NCBI GenBank assembly: GCA_964368625.1
Contig: CAYJBH010000009.1
Span: forward strand, 1 to 64,000
Source: CAYJBH01 sp964368625
GTDB lineage: Bacteria; Bacillota; Clostridia; Oscillospirales; Ruminococcaceae
DNA length: 64,000 nt
Direction of reading: 5' to 3'
The notes beneath the pieces were generated by a model. That model saw nothing but the letters and a program-made list of their open reading frames with translations, was not told where the DNA came from and ran no database searches. Numbering within the stretch: position 1 is the stretch's first letter; each line of letters opens with the position of its first letter. Positions 8,423 through 17,182 of the stretch are shown piece by piece. Both the position numbers and the translations under genes were made by a program.

Positions 8423-8974
8423 TTATCTAGACCTAAGGGCAATAAAATCTCTTTCTACCTTTGTTTTTTCATATGGACCGTCACGCCAAACCCCACAAAA
8501 TTCGTCTGCATTCATCATTCTTACCTCGTTATAATAAGGTTCGTAGAACAGTAAGGTGTAACCTTCAAATTCGCTCGGAGTTTCTACCGTAAGATAGTTT
8601 AATAAAACCATCCAATGGGAATAGTTTACCATACTCTCCAGCATAATAAAATAGCCTTCCTCCATTAGAGTAATTATGTCGTCGAAGGTTATATCCGTTT
8701 TATCGCAACCGTAGATAACATCAAACTCATTTAGCATATTGTATGATTTAATATTTTTGGAATATTGAGGGCCCGGCTTTAAAGAATATTTCTCTACATA
8801 GTAACTCTCTGGGAGCACTTGTGTTCCGGTGCCGGAAAGCATGGTTCTAATGCATGCTAATGCGCAAGTCCAATCCTTTTCCTGTCGATAAAGCTTTTTT
8901 GGCACCATGCCAACCGAATTGTGCTTCTTTGTTGAACTCTTTTCAAAATATTCAAACTCTCTGTTGCAGGACAT
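8423..8974 (-). CDS. C39-like / papain-fold cysteine peptidase-like protein
   Basis: 183 aa, no signal peptide or TM segment. QEKDWTCALAC (Q31, C37) matches the oxyanion Gln and nucleophile Cys spacing of C39-like papain-fold enzymes, and SHW (H120) followed by a hydrophobic strand fits the catalytic His. The third residue is not a clear Asp (a YEP segment stands at that place). The GUCD1-like branch of the fold is an alternative. It lies 46 bp downstream of the 537-aa two-TM gene on the same strand, with no promoter seen between, so the two form a bicistronic unit. Substrate unknown. Confidence 0.65.
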   Translation of the reverse strand: MSCNREFEYFEKSSTKKHNSVGMVPKKLYRQEKDWTCALACIRTMLSGTGTQVLPESYYVEKYSLKPGPQYSKNIKSYNMLNEFDVIYGCDKTDITFDDIITLMEEGYFIMLESMVNYSHWMVLLNYLTVETPSEFEGYTLLFYEPYYNEVRMMNADEFCGVWRDGPYEKTKVERDFIALRSR

Positions 8975-9020
8975 ATATTCTCCCTTCCAAATATAATTAA
9001 ATGTAATAAAGCTTAAACCT

Positions 9021-10634
9021 TTATTTTTTCTTCTTTATTTTTCCTATTAGCACAAGGAATCGATAGATACAGTAGGAAAAAAATACTACTGTAAATGCAG
9101 CTGAGTAGCTCTGCACACCACCGGTTAGATCCTGCATTATGGAGTGTATCATCTGGCCAATAGTTCCAACCGTTGCAATTGCAGACAATAAAAAAAGAAA
9201 ATAATTTTTTATCTTTTCCTGCCGTGCATCTATCTTACGCTTATTTGACTGGATCATGGAAGCTAACAGTTCCTTGTTAGCTTCATATTTTTCAAAAACA
9301 TACTCTATTCCAAAATTTTTAACTACGTTACGTGCTGATATACGAACGGTAGGGAAGTTAAATTGTTCGTAGTTTGCAAAGGCGGAGGCCTGCGACATAT
9401 CAAAGCTGATCTGCTCGTATTTTTCAGCCACCTTATTTATCTTTTCTTCACTGTCAAGAATTTCATCGCTTCTAAGATCGAGATACACCTTATCGATAGC
9501 GGCATCCTGAAATAGCAGTAGCTCAACAAAAAATATCTCTATGGCATGATATGAAATTCTTTCTTCAACGCTGGTGGTTATAGTTTTACATGCCTCTATC
9601 ATGGATACAATGGAAACATAAACCCTTGCAGTATCATACTGCGCAATATTTTCGTGTTTTAACTTTCGTTCAAACTCCCCGCCGATTTTTCCCATCGGAA
9701 ACTCTTCATTTGCTAACGCATTAATTATTTCGGTATCGCTTACATCTCCATAGGCAAATATCATGCTCCGCTTTTGTCCATATTTAATCATTCCGCAACG
9801 CTGCAACAAACCGGTAGTATTAACAGTTTCATCATCGAAAACATACTGCAACAATTCGCCGCAGTAATAGTTTAAAAGCTTGTTTCCACCAACGCTACAG
9901 TTATATACAAAGACCTCTAAAACACAAAATCCGGTTTCATGTTTTACAGCACAAACAATGGCATCCTGGGTATATATTCTATCCGACATATGCGTAGCAT
10001 CTAACCGAAGGCGGACCTTGCCGAAACATTTTCGCATCAGCGTTTTAGAGAATGCTGAGCTATATTCAATTTCTACGCAGTAGTTAATATTTTCCTTAAA
10101 AATTGAGAAAAGTTCATCAGAGCAGCTATCAACACTCTCCCAACCTTCGTTGTTCTGCTCATCAACAACCTTACCCGGGATGAGTAGATATATGTCACAT
10201 CTCGGTAGCTGAAGTTCCTTTGCGTTATACTCAACGATATCATTAAGAGAATTGCTTATATCTAATTCGGTATAGCATTTTTCTTCTCTTTCAAAATACG
10301 CAAAACAACAGTTTTCGGCTTCATGACTGGTATCAATAGTTATAGTACCACTCTCTTCACATATGCAGATATATTTTTTTGTATACAAAAAACAGCTTTG
10401 AAATTTATCAAGCTTCCAAAGATTCTCATCATCCATGCTAACAACAACTGCAGAAGATAGCTCTGTACCATCACACCGATTTAAATAAAAATTCCCGTTT
10501 TGCTCATAGGAAAAACTATACTGTTTTAAGTTTGTCTCGCAAACCCGCTTATATTCGAGCTGCATCTTAATAAAAACTGTGCTTAATACGGCCTCGTCGA
10601 CCAGTAGGTGCATATTACTATCCATACCTTTCAA
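9021..10634 (-). CDS. Uncharacterised protein with C-terminal two-TM anchor
   Basis: 537 aa, not recognised. A large soluble N-terminal region (about 1-440) rich in Cys and acidic residues has no signal peptide. It is followed by a charged helix (ANKELLASMIQSNKRKIDAR, about 453-472) and two hydrophobic helices (about 478-498 and 510-530) with a KKKK tail. This long helix plus two TM end resembles CorA topology, but no GMN motif is seen. Start is uncertain: TTG at 10632-10634, ATG at 10623-10625 or ATG at 10611-10613; the AAAGG at 10627-10631 fits none perfectly. It is the first gene of a unit with the papain-fold peptidase. Confidence 0.7.
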   Translation of the reverse strand: MKGMDSNMHLLVDEAVLSTVFIKMQLEYKRVCETNLKQYSFSYEQNGNFYLNRCDGTELSSAVVVSMDDENLWKLDKFQSCFLYTKKYICICEESGTITIDTSHEAENCCFAYFEREEKCYTELDISNSLNDIVEYNAKELQLPRCDIYLLIPGKVVDEQNNEGWESVDSCSDELFSIFKENINYCVEIEYSSAFSKTLMRKCFGKVRLRLDATHMSDRIYTQDAIVCAVKHETGFCVLEVFVYNCSVGGNKLLNYYCGELLQYVFDDETVNTTGLLQRCGMIKYGQKRSMIFAYGDVSDTEIINALANEEFPMGKIGGEFERKLKHENIAQYDTARVYVSIVSMIEACKTITTSVEERISYHAIEIFFVELLLFQDAAIDKVYLDLRSDEILDSEEKINKVAEKYEQISFDMSQASAFANYEQFNFPTVRISARNVVKNFGIEYVFEKYEANKELLASMIQSNKRKIDARQEKIKNYFLFLLSAIATVGTIGQMIHSIMQDLTGGVQSYSAAFTVVFFSYCIYRFLVLIGKIKKKK

Positions 10635-10667
10635 GAATTATGATATAAGTTAATGATTATTGTTATA

Positions 10668-10696
10668 ATTATACCATAATATTAATGTGAAGTAAA
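10668..10696 (-). promoter_or_regulatory. Sigma-A promoter of the two-TM/peptidase unit
   Basis: Minus strand: -35 TTTACT (10691-10696), 17-bp spacer, -10 TATAAT (10668-10673), about 35-40 nt upstream of the candidate starts. Confidence 0.75.
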
Positions 10697-10888
10697 CGGA
10701 CTTTTTACTATAATCTGCGACTTTGGCACAGGTAGAGCAAATTAATAAAACATTAGCAAGGCCGTATTGTGCAAAGATTGTGGTTTTTGAAAAACGGAGG
10801 TAGCTTTTTCAAAGTTTTGATATGAATAACGGGCAAGATTACCTATAATTATTCATGTAAATAACCCTATCCAATTAGAAACTAAAAT

Positions 10889-10920
10889 AGATAGGGCGCT
10901 AATAAAAGTTAGCCCTATCT
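10889..10920. terminator. Hairpin, probable terminator
   Basis: AGATAGGG-CGCTAA / TTAG-CCCTATCT, about 12 pairs with a small bulge. It lies about 50 bp beyond the stop of the second sulfatase gene on the minus strand. The following T tract is weak (ATTTTAG). The rest of the 10635-10968 gap shows nothing else recognisable besides the promoter. Confidence 0.5.
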
Positions 10921-10968
10921 ATAAATTGTATCAGTTTTTTGCTAAAGATTTATTAACTAAAGTGAAGT

Positions 10969-12456
10969 TTATTCAAAGTCTAGAGCTTCTTCTTTTAATC
11001 TGTATAGCTCTTTCTTTAACTCTTTAACAACATCCTGATAAGCCGAATCATTATAAACATTCATCATTTCATGTTGATCTTTTTGAAGATCAAACAACTC
11101 CCAGACCGGTTCTTTAGGCTCATCAATTGCTCCGGAAGCACCAAGGGCCTCGCCATAATAGTATATTAGCTTATAATCCATGGTTCTAACACCGTAATGC
11201 GACCAAACATAGTGATCGGCAAGATGCATCCAATAGCGATAATACATAGAGTTTCTAACCGCAGGGGCATCTTCATTTTCTAAAATATCTCTTAATGAAT
11301 AACCTTGCATATCTGATGGGGGTTCAACACCGGCATAATCTAAAAATGTTTTTGCAAAATCCAGGTTCAAAATCATCTTTTCAGAAACAGAGCCGGCTTT
11401 AATTGCCCGTGGATACCTAATAACAAATGGCATTCTTAAAGATTCTTCATACATAAATCTTTTATCAAACCAGCCATGGTCACCAAGATAAAATCCTTGG
11501 TCTGATGTGTAGATAATGATGGTGTCCTCGGCTAATCCCTCCTCGTCAAGATAGCTTAACATATTGCCGATGTTATCATCTACACAGGCAACGCATCTTA
11601 AGTAATCCTTCATATATCTTTGATATTTAAAGTTTTTTAACTCGGCATGAGATTTAAACGATATGGGAATACCGGTTTCTGTTGGCGTTAGGGTAAATTC
11701 CTCAAGGTTTTCAGGATACGGAACCTTATCGGTTCCTTTCTTTCCTTCGGGAATAACTAGCTTTAGGTCGTTGTAATTTAGATCAAGTGTAATTCGCATC
11801 TGGGCTTCGCGAGCAGCATCGGAACGATTTTCATAATCATCATCATAAGTTTGGGGATGGGGGATGTCTTCATCCTTAAACATATCACGATATTTATCGC
11901 TAACCTCCCAGGAGCGATGGGGAGCCTTATGGTGGCTCATTAACATAAAGGGTTTTGATTTATCTCGGTTCTTAATAAAATCTATAGATAAATCTCCAAC
12001 AATATCGGTAACATAACCCTGATATTGTTTTTCAACCCCATTCTCTCTTAAAATAGGATTAAAATATTCTCCGTGTCCGTGATGGGTTACTAAAACGCTA
12101 TAGTGATCAAAGCCGGTAGGATTGCTCTCCTCAGCAGTACCTAAATGCCATTTGCCAATAATTCCTGTTTGATAGCCGGCACCTTGCAACAGCTTCGCAA
12201 CATTTTGCTGTCTACCATCAATATTATCCGAAAGGGTTTTTACGCCATTTAGGTGGGAATGTTTACCGGTTAAAATAACAGCTCTAGATGGGGCGCATAT
12301 AGAGTTAGTGCAAAAACAATTATCAAATCGCATACCCTCCTCTGCAATCCTGTCCATATGAGGAGTATTATTAATGCTACTTCCGTAGCAGCTCATTGCA
12401 TGTGATGCATGATCATCAGTCATAATAAAAATAATGTTTGGTTGTTTTTGTAACAT
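10969..12456 (-). CDS. Type I sulfatase, Cys-type, cytoplasmic
   Basis: 495 aa. Metal-binding TDDH (D14, D15), formylglycine signature SICAPSRAVILTG with Cys54, GKWHLG near 108, SHHKAPH near 180 and TSDQGFYLGDHGW near 318. No signal peptide. It is closely similar in layout to the sulfatase at 5589 but diverged, so probably an older paralogue or a different substrate specificity. A GGAG ribosome-binding site precedes the ATG by about 9 nt. It stands alone between a hairpin and the EAL gene; no transporter is adjacent. Confidence 0.88.
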   Translation of the reverse strand: MLQKQPNIIFIMTDDHASHAMSCYGSSINNTPHMDRIAEEGMRFDNCFCTNSICAPSRAVILTGKHSHLNGVKTLSDNIDGRQQNVAKLLQGAGYQTGIIGKWHLGTAEESNPTGFDHYSVLVTHHGHGEYFNPILRENGVEKQYQGYVTDIVGDLSIDFIKNRDKSKPFMLMSHHKAPHRSWEVSDKYRDMFKDEDIPHPQTYDDDYENRSDAAREAQMRITLDLNYNDLKLVIPEGKKGTDKVPYPENLEEFTLTPTETGIPISFKSHAELKNFKYQRYMKDYLRCVACVDDNIGNMLSYLDEEGLAEDTIIIYTSDQGFYLGDHGWFDKRFMYEESLRMPFVIRYPRAIKAGSVSEKMILNLDFAKTFLDYAGVEPPSDMQGYSLRDILENEDAPAVRNSMYYRYWMHLADHYVWSHYGVRTMDYKLIYYYGEALGASGAIDEPKEPVWELFDLQKDQHEMMNVYNDSAYQDVVKELKKELYRLKEEALDFE

Positions 12457-12526
12457 TCTATTTTCTCCATGATATTATTTAATCTATTATTATAAAGTAT
12501 GTTGGAACAGATCCAATAAAAATAAC

Positions 12527-13771
12527 TTATTCTATTGCAAGATCAGCAAAACATTCAGGTTTTGCATAATGATAGCCTTGCGAATAATTTATTTCATTTT
12601 CTAATATAATACTCTGAATTTCGGCATTCTCAACGAACTCAGCAACAGTTTCAGATTTTATCAGGCTTGCTATGTAGCAGATAGAGCTAAGCACTATTCT
12701 ACTATCTTTATTAGTTGTAAGAGTTCTTATAATATCACCATCAACCTTTATTATGTCCGGCTTTAGTGAAATAATTGAACTATAGGTTGCATAACCAACG
12801 CCGAAGTCATCAACGGCAATAAGGCAGCCAATTTCGCGAACCTTAATTAAAAACTCGAACAGCTCATTATCCTTGCTATAATTTTCTGATTCAACAAATT
12901 CGATTATAACATTTTGCGGCGTTGGATGCTGTTTTAACCGTTCTAACAACCAGCCCCTAAAAGATTCTGTTTGAATGTCGTATAAAGATAGATTTATGCT
13001 AACAAAGCTTTTTTTGCCAACAAAGCAGGTTAAAGCCTTATCTATAATAACCTTGCTAAGTGAAAGATATATCTTTAGCTTTTTAGCTGCATCAAGAAAA
13101 TAGCCGGGGGCATAGATTTTACCATCTTCACCAACAACCCTCATTAATGCCTCATACTTGGTTATCTTGCCAACATTGTTATCGTATATTCCCTGAAAAA
13201 AAGGAACTACCTTATCATTCTCAAGTGCGTGTGTTAGCACATCTAAAATTACAACTAGTTGTTCTCTTTCCTTTCGGAGCTGTTCCTTTTCATTGGTAAC
13301 CTCGATAAAGTTGTTTTGTAGATCGCTATTAAGGTAATAGGCGCTTAGGCAACGGTTAACTAGATCGTCTCCAAATGCAATTGCAAACCGAGATACTCCG
13401 CTAAGCCCTGATTGCTGACCTCTAATAAGTTCATATTGTTGATGATTTGCTTTCATTAACTGATAAAAATCTTCATCGCTGATAGAATCGTTTGCAACCG
13501 CCATAAAAGTTTTATAAGAGTGGATATAAACACGTATAATATTATCGATACCTATTTGTTTATAGGCGGCATTTCCCATGGCCAGGATTTCGGAACTGGT
13601 GTTATAGTATTTATTTTCATCAAAACTGGCCATCATCATATCCGCATTAACAACCTCGGTCATACAAATTTTATTAAATTTGTATGTCTCGTTATCTATG
13701 AGGAACTGTTCATAGCTCTGGATGTTAAACCTAACATCAATAAGTGGAGTCTTTTCAACTGGACTATTCAT
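12527..13771 (-). CDS. EAL-domain c-di-GMP phosphodiesterase
   Basis: About 414 aa. The N-terminal about 150 residues are not recognised (no TM), then a short coiled region (NEKEQLRKEREQL) leads to an EAL domain from about 180. Catalytic-type residues are all present: YEALMRV, SINLS, IEFVESE, the VDDFGVGYATYSS loop, IKVDGDI, AEFVEN and YSQGYHYAKP, so hydrolysis of c-di-GMP is expected. Start: the ATG at 13769-13771 has GAGG about 11 nt upstream; a GTG 12 nt earlier overlaps that GAGG and is unlikely. It follows, on the same strand, a diguanylate cyclase 126 bp upstream. Confidence 0.87.
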   Translation of the reverse strand: MNSPVEKTPLIDVRFNIQSYEQFLIDNETYKFNKICMTEVVNADMMMASFDENKYYNTSSEILAMGNAAYKQIGIDNIIRVYIHSYKTFMAVANDSISDEDFYQLMKANHQQYELIRGQQSGLSGVSRFAIAFGDDLVNRCLSAYYLNSDLQNNFIEVTNEKEQLRKEREQLVVILDVLTHALENDKVVPFFQGIYDNNVGKITKYEALMRVVGEDGKIYAPGYFLDAAKKLKIYLSLSKVIIDKALTCFVGKKSFVSINLSLYDIQTESFRGWLLERLKQHPTPQNVIIEFVESENYSKDNELFEFLIKVREIGCLIAVDDFGVGYATYSSIISLKPDIIKVDGDIIRTLTTNKDSRIVLSSICYIASLIKSETVAEFVENAEIQSIILENEINYSQGYHYAKPECFADLAIE

Positions 13772-13897
13772 AATTAATAACACCTCAATATTTATTACTA
13801 TGTTTAAAACTTGATAAAAGAACTTAGTTAAATAATTTTAATTGCTGGAAATAGTTATAGATTTTATTATGATACAGTTTGTTTAACACAAACGCTT

Positions 13898-15217
13898 TTA
13901 AATGTTGCTTTGTGTACTTTGTGGTGGAATTCTGGCATCTATCCTTGCCTGTTTACTGGCTGCTTTATTAGCGTACATCCTCTTATCAACGGCTTTGAAA
14001 AATTCGTTATAGCTTGATAATGATTTACCTACAAATCTATCGAACCCAAAAGCAAGCGAGAATCGATAAACTTCATGGTTATTTGCTTTCTCTAGTTGAT
14101 TTGAGATAGTTGACAACATTTCTTCAAGCTCTTCTTTTGAACATCCTTTAAGTATAGAAACAAACTCATCTCCGCCCACTCTAAACGTTTTGCCATACTC
14201 TTTAAAGTTTTGGTTTAGAGAGTAATACGAATGTCGCAGAGCATTATCGCCCTCCATATGGCCCAAAAAGTCGTTAATTTTCTTTAGGTTGTTCATGTCG
14301 GAAACAACACACCAAATATCTTTTTCATCTATATCGTTTGCAAAAATATCGCTAAGCTCTTCGTGATATGCCTTAGCGTTTAATCCACCTGTAAGGGTAT
14401 CGTTAAAGGAATATTCAAGTAGCATAGTTTTCATCTGATTTGCTACTGTTGCAATTCTACCAATTTCATCATTGGTATATAGATTACTGGGTATCTCGAT
14501 CTTCATGTTTCCGGTTTCGGCTATTTGGGACATAGACTTTTCAAGACTAATTAGGCTAAAGCTCATATGCTTAGTGAAAAACCTTGTAAACACCAGTACT
14601 CCGATAATAATAGCAATGCAGATAATTGCACCGGAAATGAGTATGGTTATAACAAGACCATCATTTACATCTAAAGCAACATTCATAAGACGCTCTTCTT
14701 CTGTAGAGAAGGTGTCGATGCTGCCGAAAAATTCGTTTGCAATGGGCGTTACTACCTGTAAAGCATAAAGGGCCTCGTCATAATCACCGCCACCAATCCA
14801 GATATCAGCCGACAAAATCATGCTATCTTTATAAACGTTTTTTTCCTCTATTATTCTCATAAACTCATTTAGTTGGCTCCCACTGAGATTTTTTGAGAAT
14901 TCATCCATCGTTCTGTCGAGCTCGTTAAAGGCTGTAATGTAATCATCATAATAATTATTTTTAACCGACTCATCGGTAGCTAATAATATATCTCTTCCCA
15001 TAACTCGACAAACATACATTGTTCTGATGATAGAACTTAAATCTTCCTTGTTTCGTACATTTTCATCAATGATATTTTCTGAGGAAACATTTACCGCCCA
15101 AATAGAAAAAAATGAGAATAGGCTAATTGCTATAACGTTTATAATAATAAACGCTTGAAGTGGGAGAAATTTTTTTCTAATGGTAGCACTATTAAGCCAG
15201 TTAATAAATCTCTTCAT
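13898..15217 (-). CDS. Membrane diguanylate cyclase (HAMP-GGDEF)
   Basis: 439 aa. TM1 at about 20-42, an extracytoplasmic four-helix-type sensor (about 45-185), TM2 at about 190-212, HAMP (about 212-265), GGDEF domain (about 270-420) with TLTGGLN, SDMNNLKKIND and the intact RVGGDEF active site. No RxxD inhibitory site is seen five residues before GGDEF. It should make c-di-GMP in response to an outside signal. Together with the EAL protein it forms a synthesis/degradation pair. No PilZ or c-di-GMP riboswitch was seen in the window. Confidence 0.88.
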   Translation of the reverse strand: MKRFINWLNSATIRKKFLPLQAFIIINVIAISLFSFFSIWAVNVSSENIIDENVRNKEDLSSIIRTMYVCRVMGRDILLATDESVKNNYYDDYITAFNELDRTMDEFSKNLSGSQLNEFMRIIEEKNVYKDSMILSADIWIGGGDYDEALYALQVVTPIANEFFGSIDTFSTEEERLMNVALDVNDGLVITILISGAIICIAIIIGVLVFTRFFTKHMSFSLISLEKSMSQIAETGNMKIEIPSNLYTNDEIGRIATVANQMKTMLLEYSFNDTLTGGLNAKAYHEELSDIFANDIDEKDIWCVVSDMNNLKKINDFLGHMEGDNALRHSYYSLNQNFKEYGKTFRVGGDEFVSILKGCSKEELEEMLSTISNQLEKANNHEVYRFSLAFGFDRFVGKSLSSYNEFFKAVDKRMYANKAASKQARIDARIPPQSTQSNI

Positions 15218-15340
15218 TTAACACCTGTCTATTATTTCTTGAAATATTTTTTGCTAAGCTTAATCTCGATTTAACCTAGTTTGTAATACTATTCTTAAAC
15301 TGAAATGTAAAAAATAATTACTATATATGTTAATACTCTT

Positions 15341-15369
15341 ATTATACCGAATAATATTCTATAATACAA
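15341..15369 (-). promoter_or_regulatory. Sigma-A-like promoter of the GGDEF gene
   Basis: Minus strand: -35 TTGTAT (15364-15369), 17-bp spacer, -10 TATAAT (15341-15346). It gives a leader of about 115 nt. Confidence 0.6.
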
Positions 15370-15542
15370 TACGAAAAGCAAATTAACTTATTTTTCGACC
15401 AGCTTATTTTGCCACTAAAAAACTTGTTAAAAGAAAAAAACTATTAAAGTATAGCATACCATGAAAATATGCTCAAAAAAATCTTATATTTCGGTGTTGT
15501 AAAAAACTATTATCTTCTGACATGCAAAGGTAAATGGGCGCG

Positions 15543-15608
15543 GCATGCCCGAAATCATAGCTTATTAACACAAATATTATTGTATAAAATCTATGATTTC
15601 GGACATGC
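15543..15608. repeat. Long imperfect inverted repeat
   Basis: GCATGCCCGAAATCATAG (15543-15560) pairs with CTATGATTTCGGACATGC (15591-15608), 17 of 18 positions, around a 30-nt AT-rich loop. It lies 22 bp after the PHP gene ends on the minus strand. There is no T run there, so it may be a processing/stability hairpin or a small repeat element rather than a classical terminator. Confidence 0.7.
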
Positions 15609-15630
15609 TAAATGTTTTTATTAATATGTT

Positions 15631-16347
15631 TTATTTAAAGCGCTGCAAAATTGATGCTATGTTTGTGTTTAAAATTAATTCTTTGGGAAAGTTAATTTTA
15701 TTCAACATATTAATAGCAGGGGTTATCTCCTCCATCTCAAACTCGGAATGAGCATCTGAGTTAACAACTATCGGAACTTGATGTTTAGCACAAAGCTTAG
15801 CAATAGTTATACAGTTATTAATAGACTTTTCTCTGCATATAAATGTGTGCGCATTTATTTCAACCAACTTATTGTTTTCCTTGAAAATTGGAATAACACG
15901 CTCATAATCATAAGGGAAATCAACGCTTCCAGAGTGACCGATAATATCAACGTTTGGGTTATTAGCAAGTTTAATATAGCTGTTTGTATGTTGCTGCATG
16001 TCTGCCGGTTTAACAGCTGTTGTATGGTAGGATGCAACAACCACGTCTAGCTTGGTTAGTAGACTGTCCGGCATATCGATATTGCCTTCATGGTCCATGA
16101 TGTTTGCCTCTACACCCTTTAATATTCTAATACCGTCGACATAGTTTGGAAGAGAAATAAGGTTATCAAAATAGCTTAGGGGTGGAGAATCATTAACACC
16201 TATACCATGATCTGTTATAGCTATTGCCTTTAAACCAAGCATCTTCGCCTTGTTAATACATTCACGAATTGTGCTATATGCGTGTACTGAGGCGATGGTA
16301 TGACAGTGAAGATCCGCCACAATGTCTGTTACAATGAGGCTAGGCAT
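15631..16347 (-). CDS. PHP-domain phosphatase (YcdX-like)
   Basis: 238 aa, soluble. PHP metal ligands are all visible: ADLHCHT near 12-17, TDHG near 46, GVEANI near 78, ASYHT near 106, IGHSG near 138 and NSDAH near 196. The family hydrolyses phosphate esters with a trinuclear metal site. The ATG follows GAGAGGAG by 7 nt and overlaps the upstream isomerase-like gene by 19 bp. It is the last gene of the ABC importer operon, which suggests dephosphorylation of the imported compound or its product. Confidence 0.82.
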   Translation of the reverse strand: MPSLIVTDIVADLHCHTIASVHAYSTIRECINKAKMLGLKAIAITDHGIGVNDSPPLSYFDNLISLPNYVDGIRILKGVEANIMDHEGNIDMPDSLLTKLDVVVASYHTTAVKPADMQQHTNSYIKLANNPNVDIIGHSGSVDFPYDYERVIPIFKENNKLVEINAHTFICREKSINNCITIAKLCAKHQVPIVVNSDAHSEFEMEEITPAINMLNKINFPKELILNTNIASILQRFK

Positions 16348-17171
16348 TCTTTGCTCCTCTCGAGGCTGAGAAGAAAATTATCAGCTGTTGATGGGAAAAC
16401 TTCAAACAGATAAAGTCCAGTATAATCTATGTCTTTTAGTGCTTTATAAAAGGATTTAAAATCAATGTCGGCCTCTCCTACTGCTAGATGAGAGTCGGTG
16501 TTGCCGCGGTTATCATGAATATGCGTATGCTGCAAAAGCTTGCCACAGGTCTTTACCGATTCAACTATATTTAAACCGCAGTAGTGGGCATGCCCTACAT
16601 CATATATTATAGAAACGTTATCCTCACCTATTGCATTAACAAACGCAACAAGCTGTTCGGCAGTCTCGGTTACAGTTTCGCTGTTTAGGTTTTCGGTATA
16701 GATATGTATGCCGTATTCTCTGGCAATGTTGCTACAAATCTTAAACATGTTAACCGATAGATCAAAAGCACGGGCATATTGCTGTTCGCGGGTAGGATGT
16801 GCCGACTGCGGTATTTCTATTGGTGAATGAGAGCCAAATCCTATATAACCGCTATGCATTATTATCTCGTTACCACCGAGGCTTTTAACATAGCGACAGC
16901 AGTTGATAAATTCATGAATAATTGCACTACGAAGCGAGATGCATTCTTCAGAGGTATTAAATCCCATAATATGTACAAGAACTTGTGGGGAGTATTTTTT
17001 AACCAGAGTTTTAATAGCATCGTTGTAATCACTGCTGTCAACGCCCATTAGATTATCGGAATATGTAACCTCTATTGCCTTAAATAGTCCGGTTGCAAGG
17101 CATTTTTCACCTACCTCTAATATCGTTTCGGGTATATCCCTCATGCTAAGATTAAGTCCAAAATTATTCAT
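16329..17171 (-). CDS. Sugar phosphate isomerase/epimerase-like (xylose isomerase-like TIM barrel)
   Basis: 280 aa. AP-endonuclease-2-type TIM barrel with metal-ligand segments IIMHSGY, IYTENLN, IYDVGHAHYCG, LQHTHIHDNRGNTDSHLAVGEADIDF (read in parts) and FEVFPS at the end. Such proteins isomerise or epimerise sugars, inositols or their phosphates; the exact substrate cannot be told. It starts 11 bp after the permease gene stop and overlaps the PHP gene, so the two are coupled. Confidence 0.8.
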   Translation of the reverse strand: MNNFGLNLSMRDIPETILEVGEKCLATGLFKAIEVTYSDNLMGVDSSDYNDAIKTLVKKYSPQVLVHIMGFNTSEECISLRSAIIHEFINCCRYVKSLGGNEIIMHSGYIGFGSHSPIEIPQSAHPTREQQYARAFDLSVNMFKICSNIAREYGIHIYTENLNSETVTETAEQLVAFVNAIGEDNVSIIYDVGHAHYCGLNIVESVKTCGKLLQHTHIHDNRGNTDSHLAVGEADIDFKSFYKALKDIDYTGLYLFEVFPSTADNFLLSLERSKECLASL

Positions 17172-17182
17172 ATTTTTCTCCT

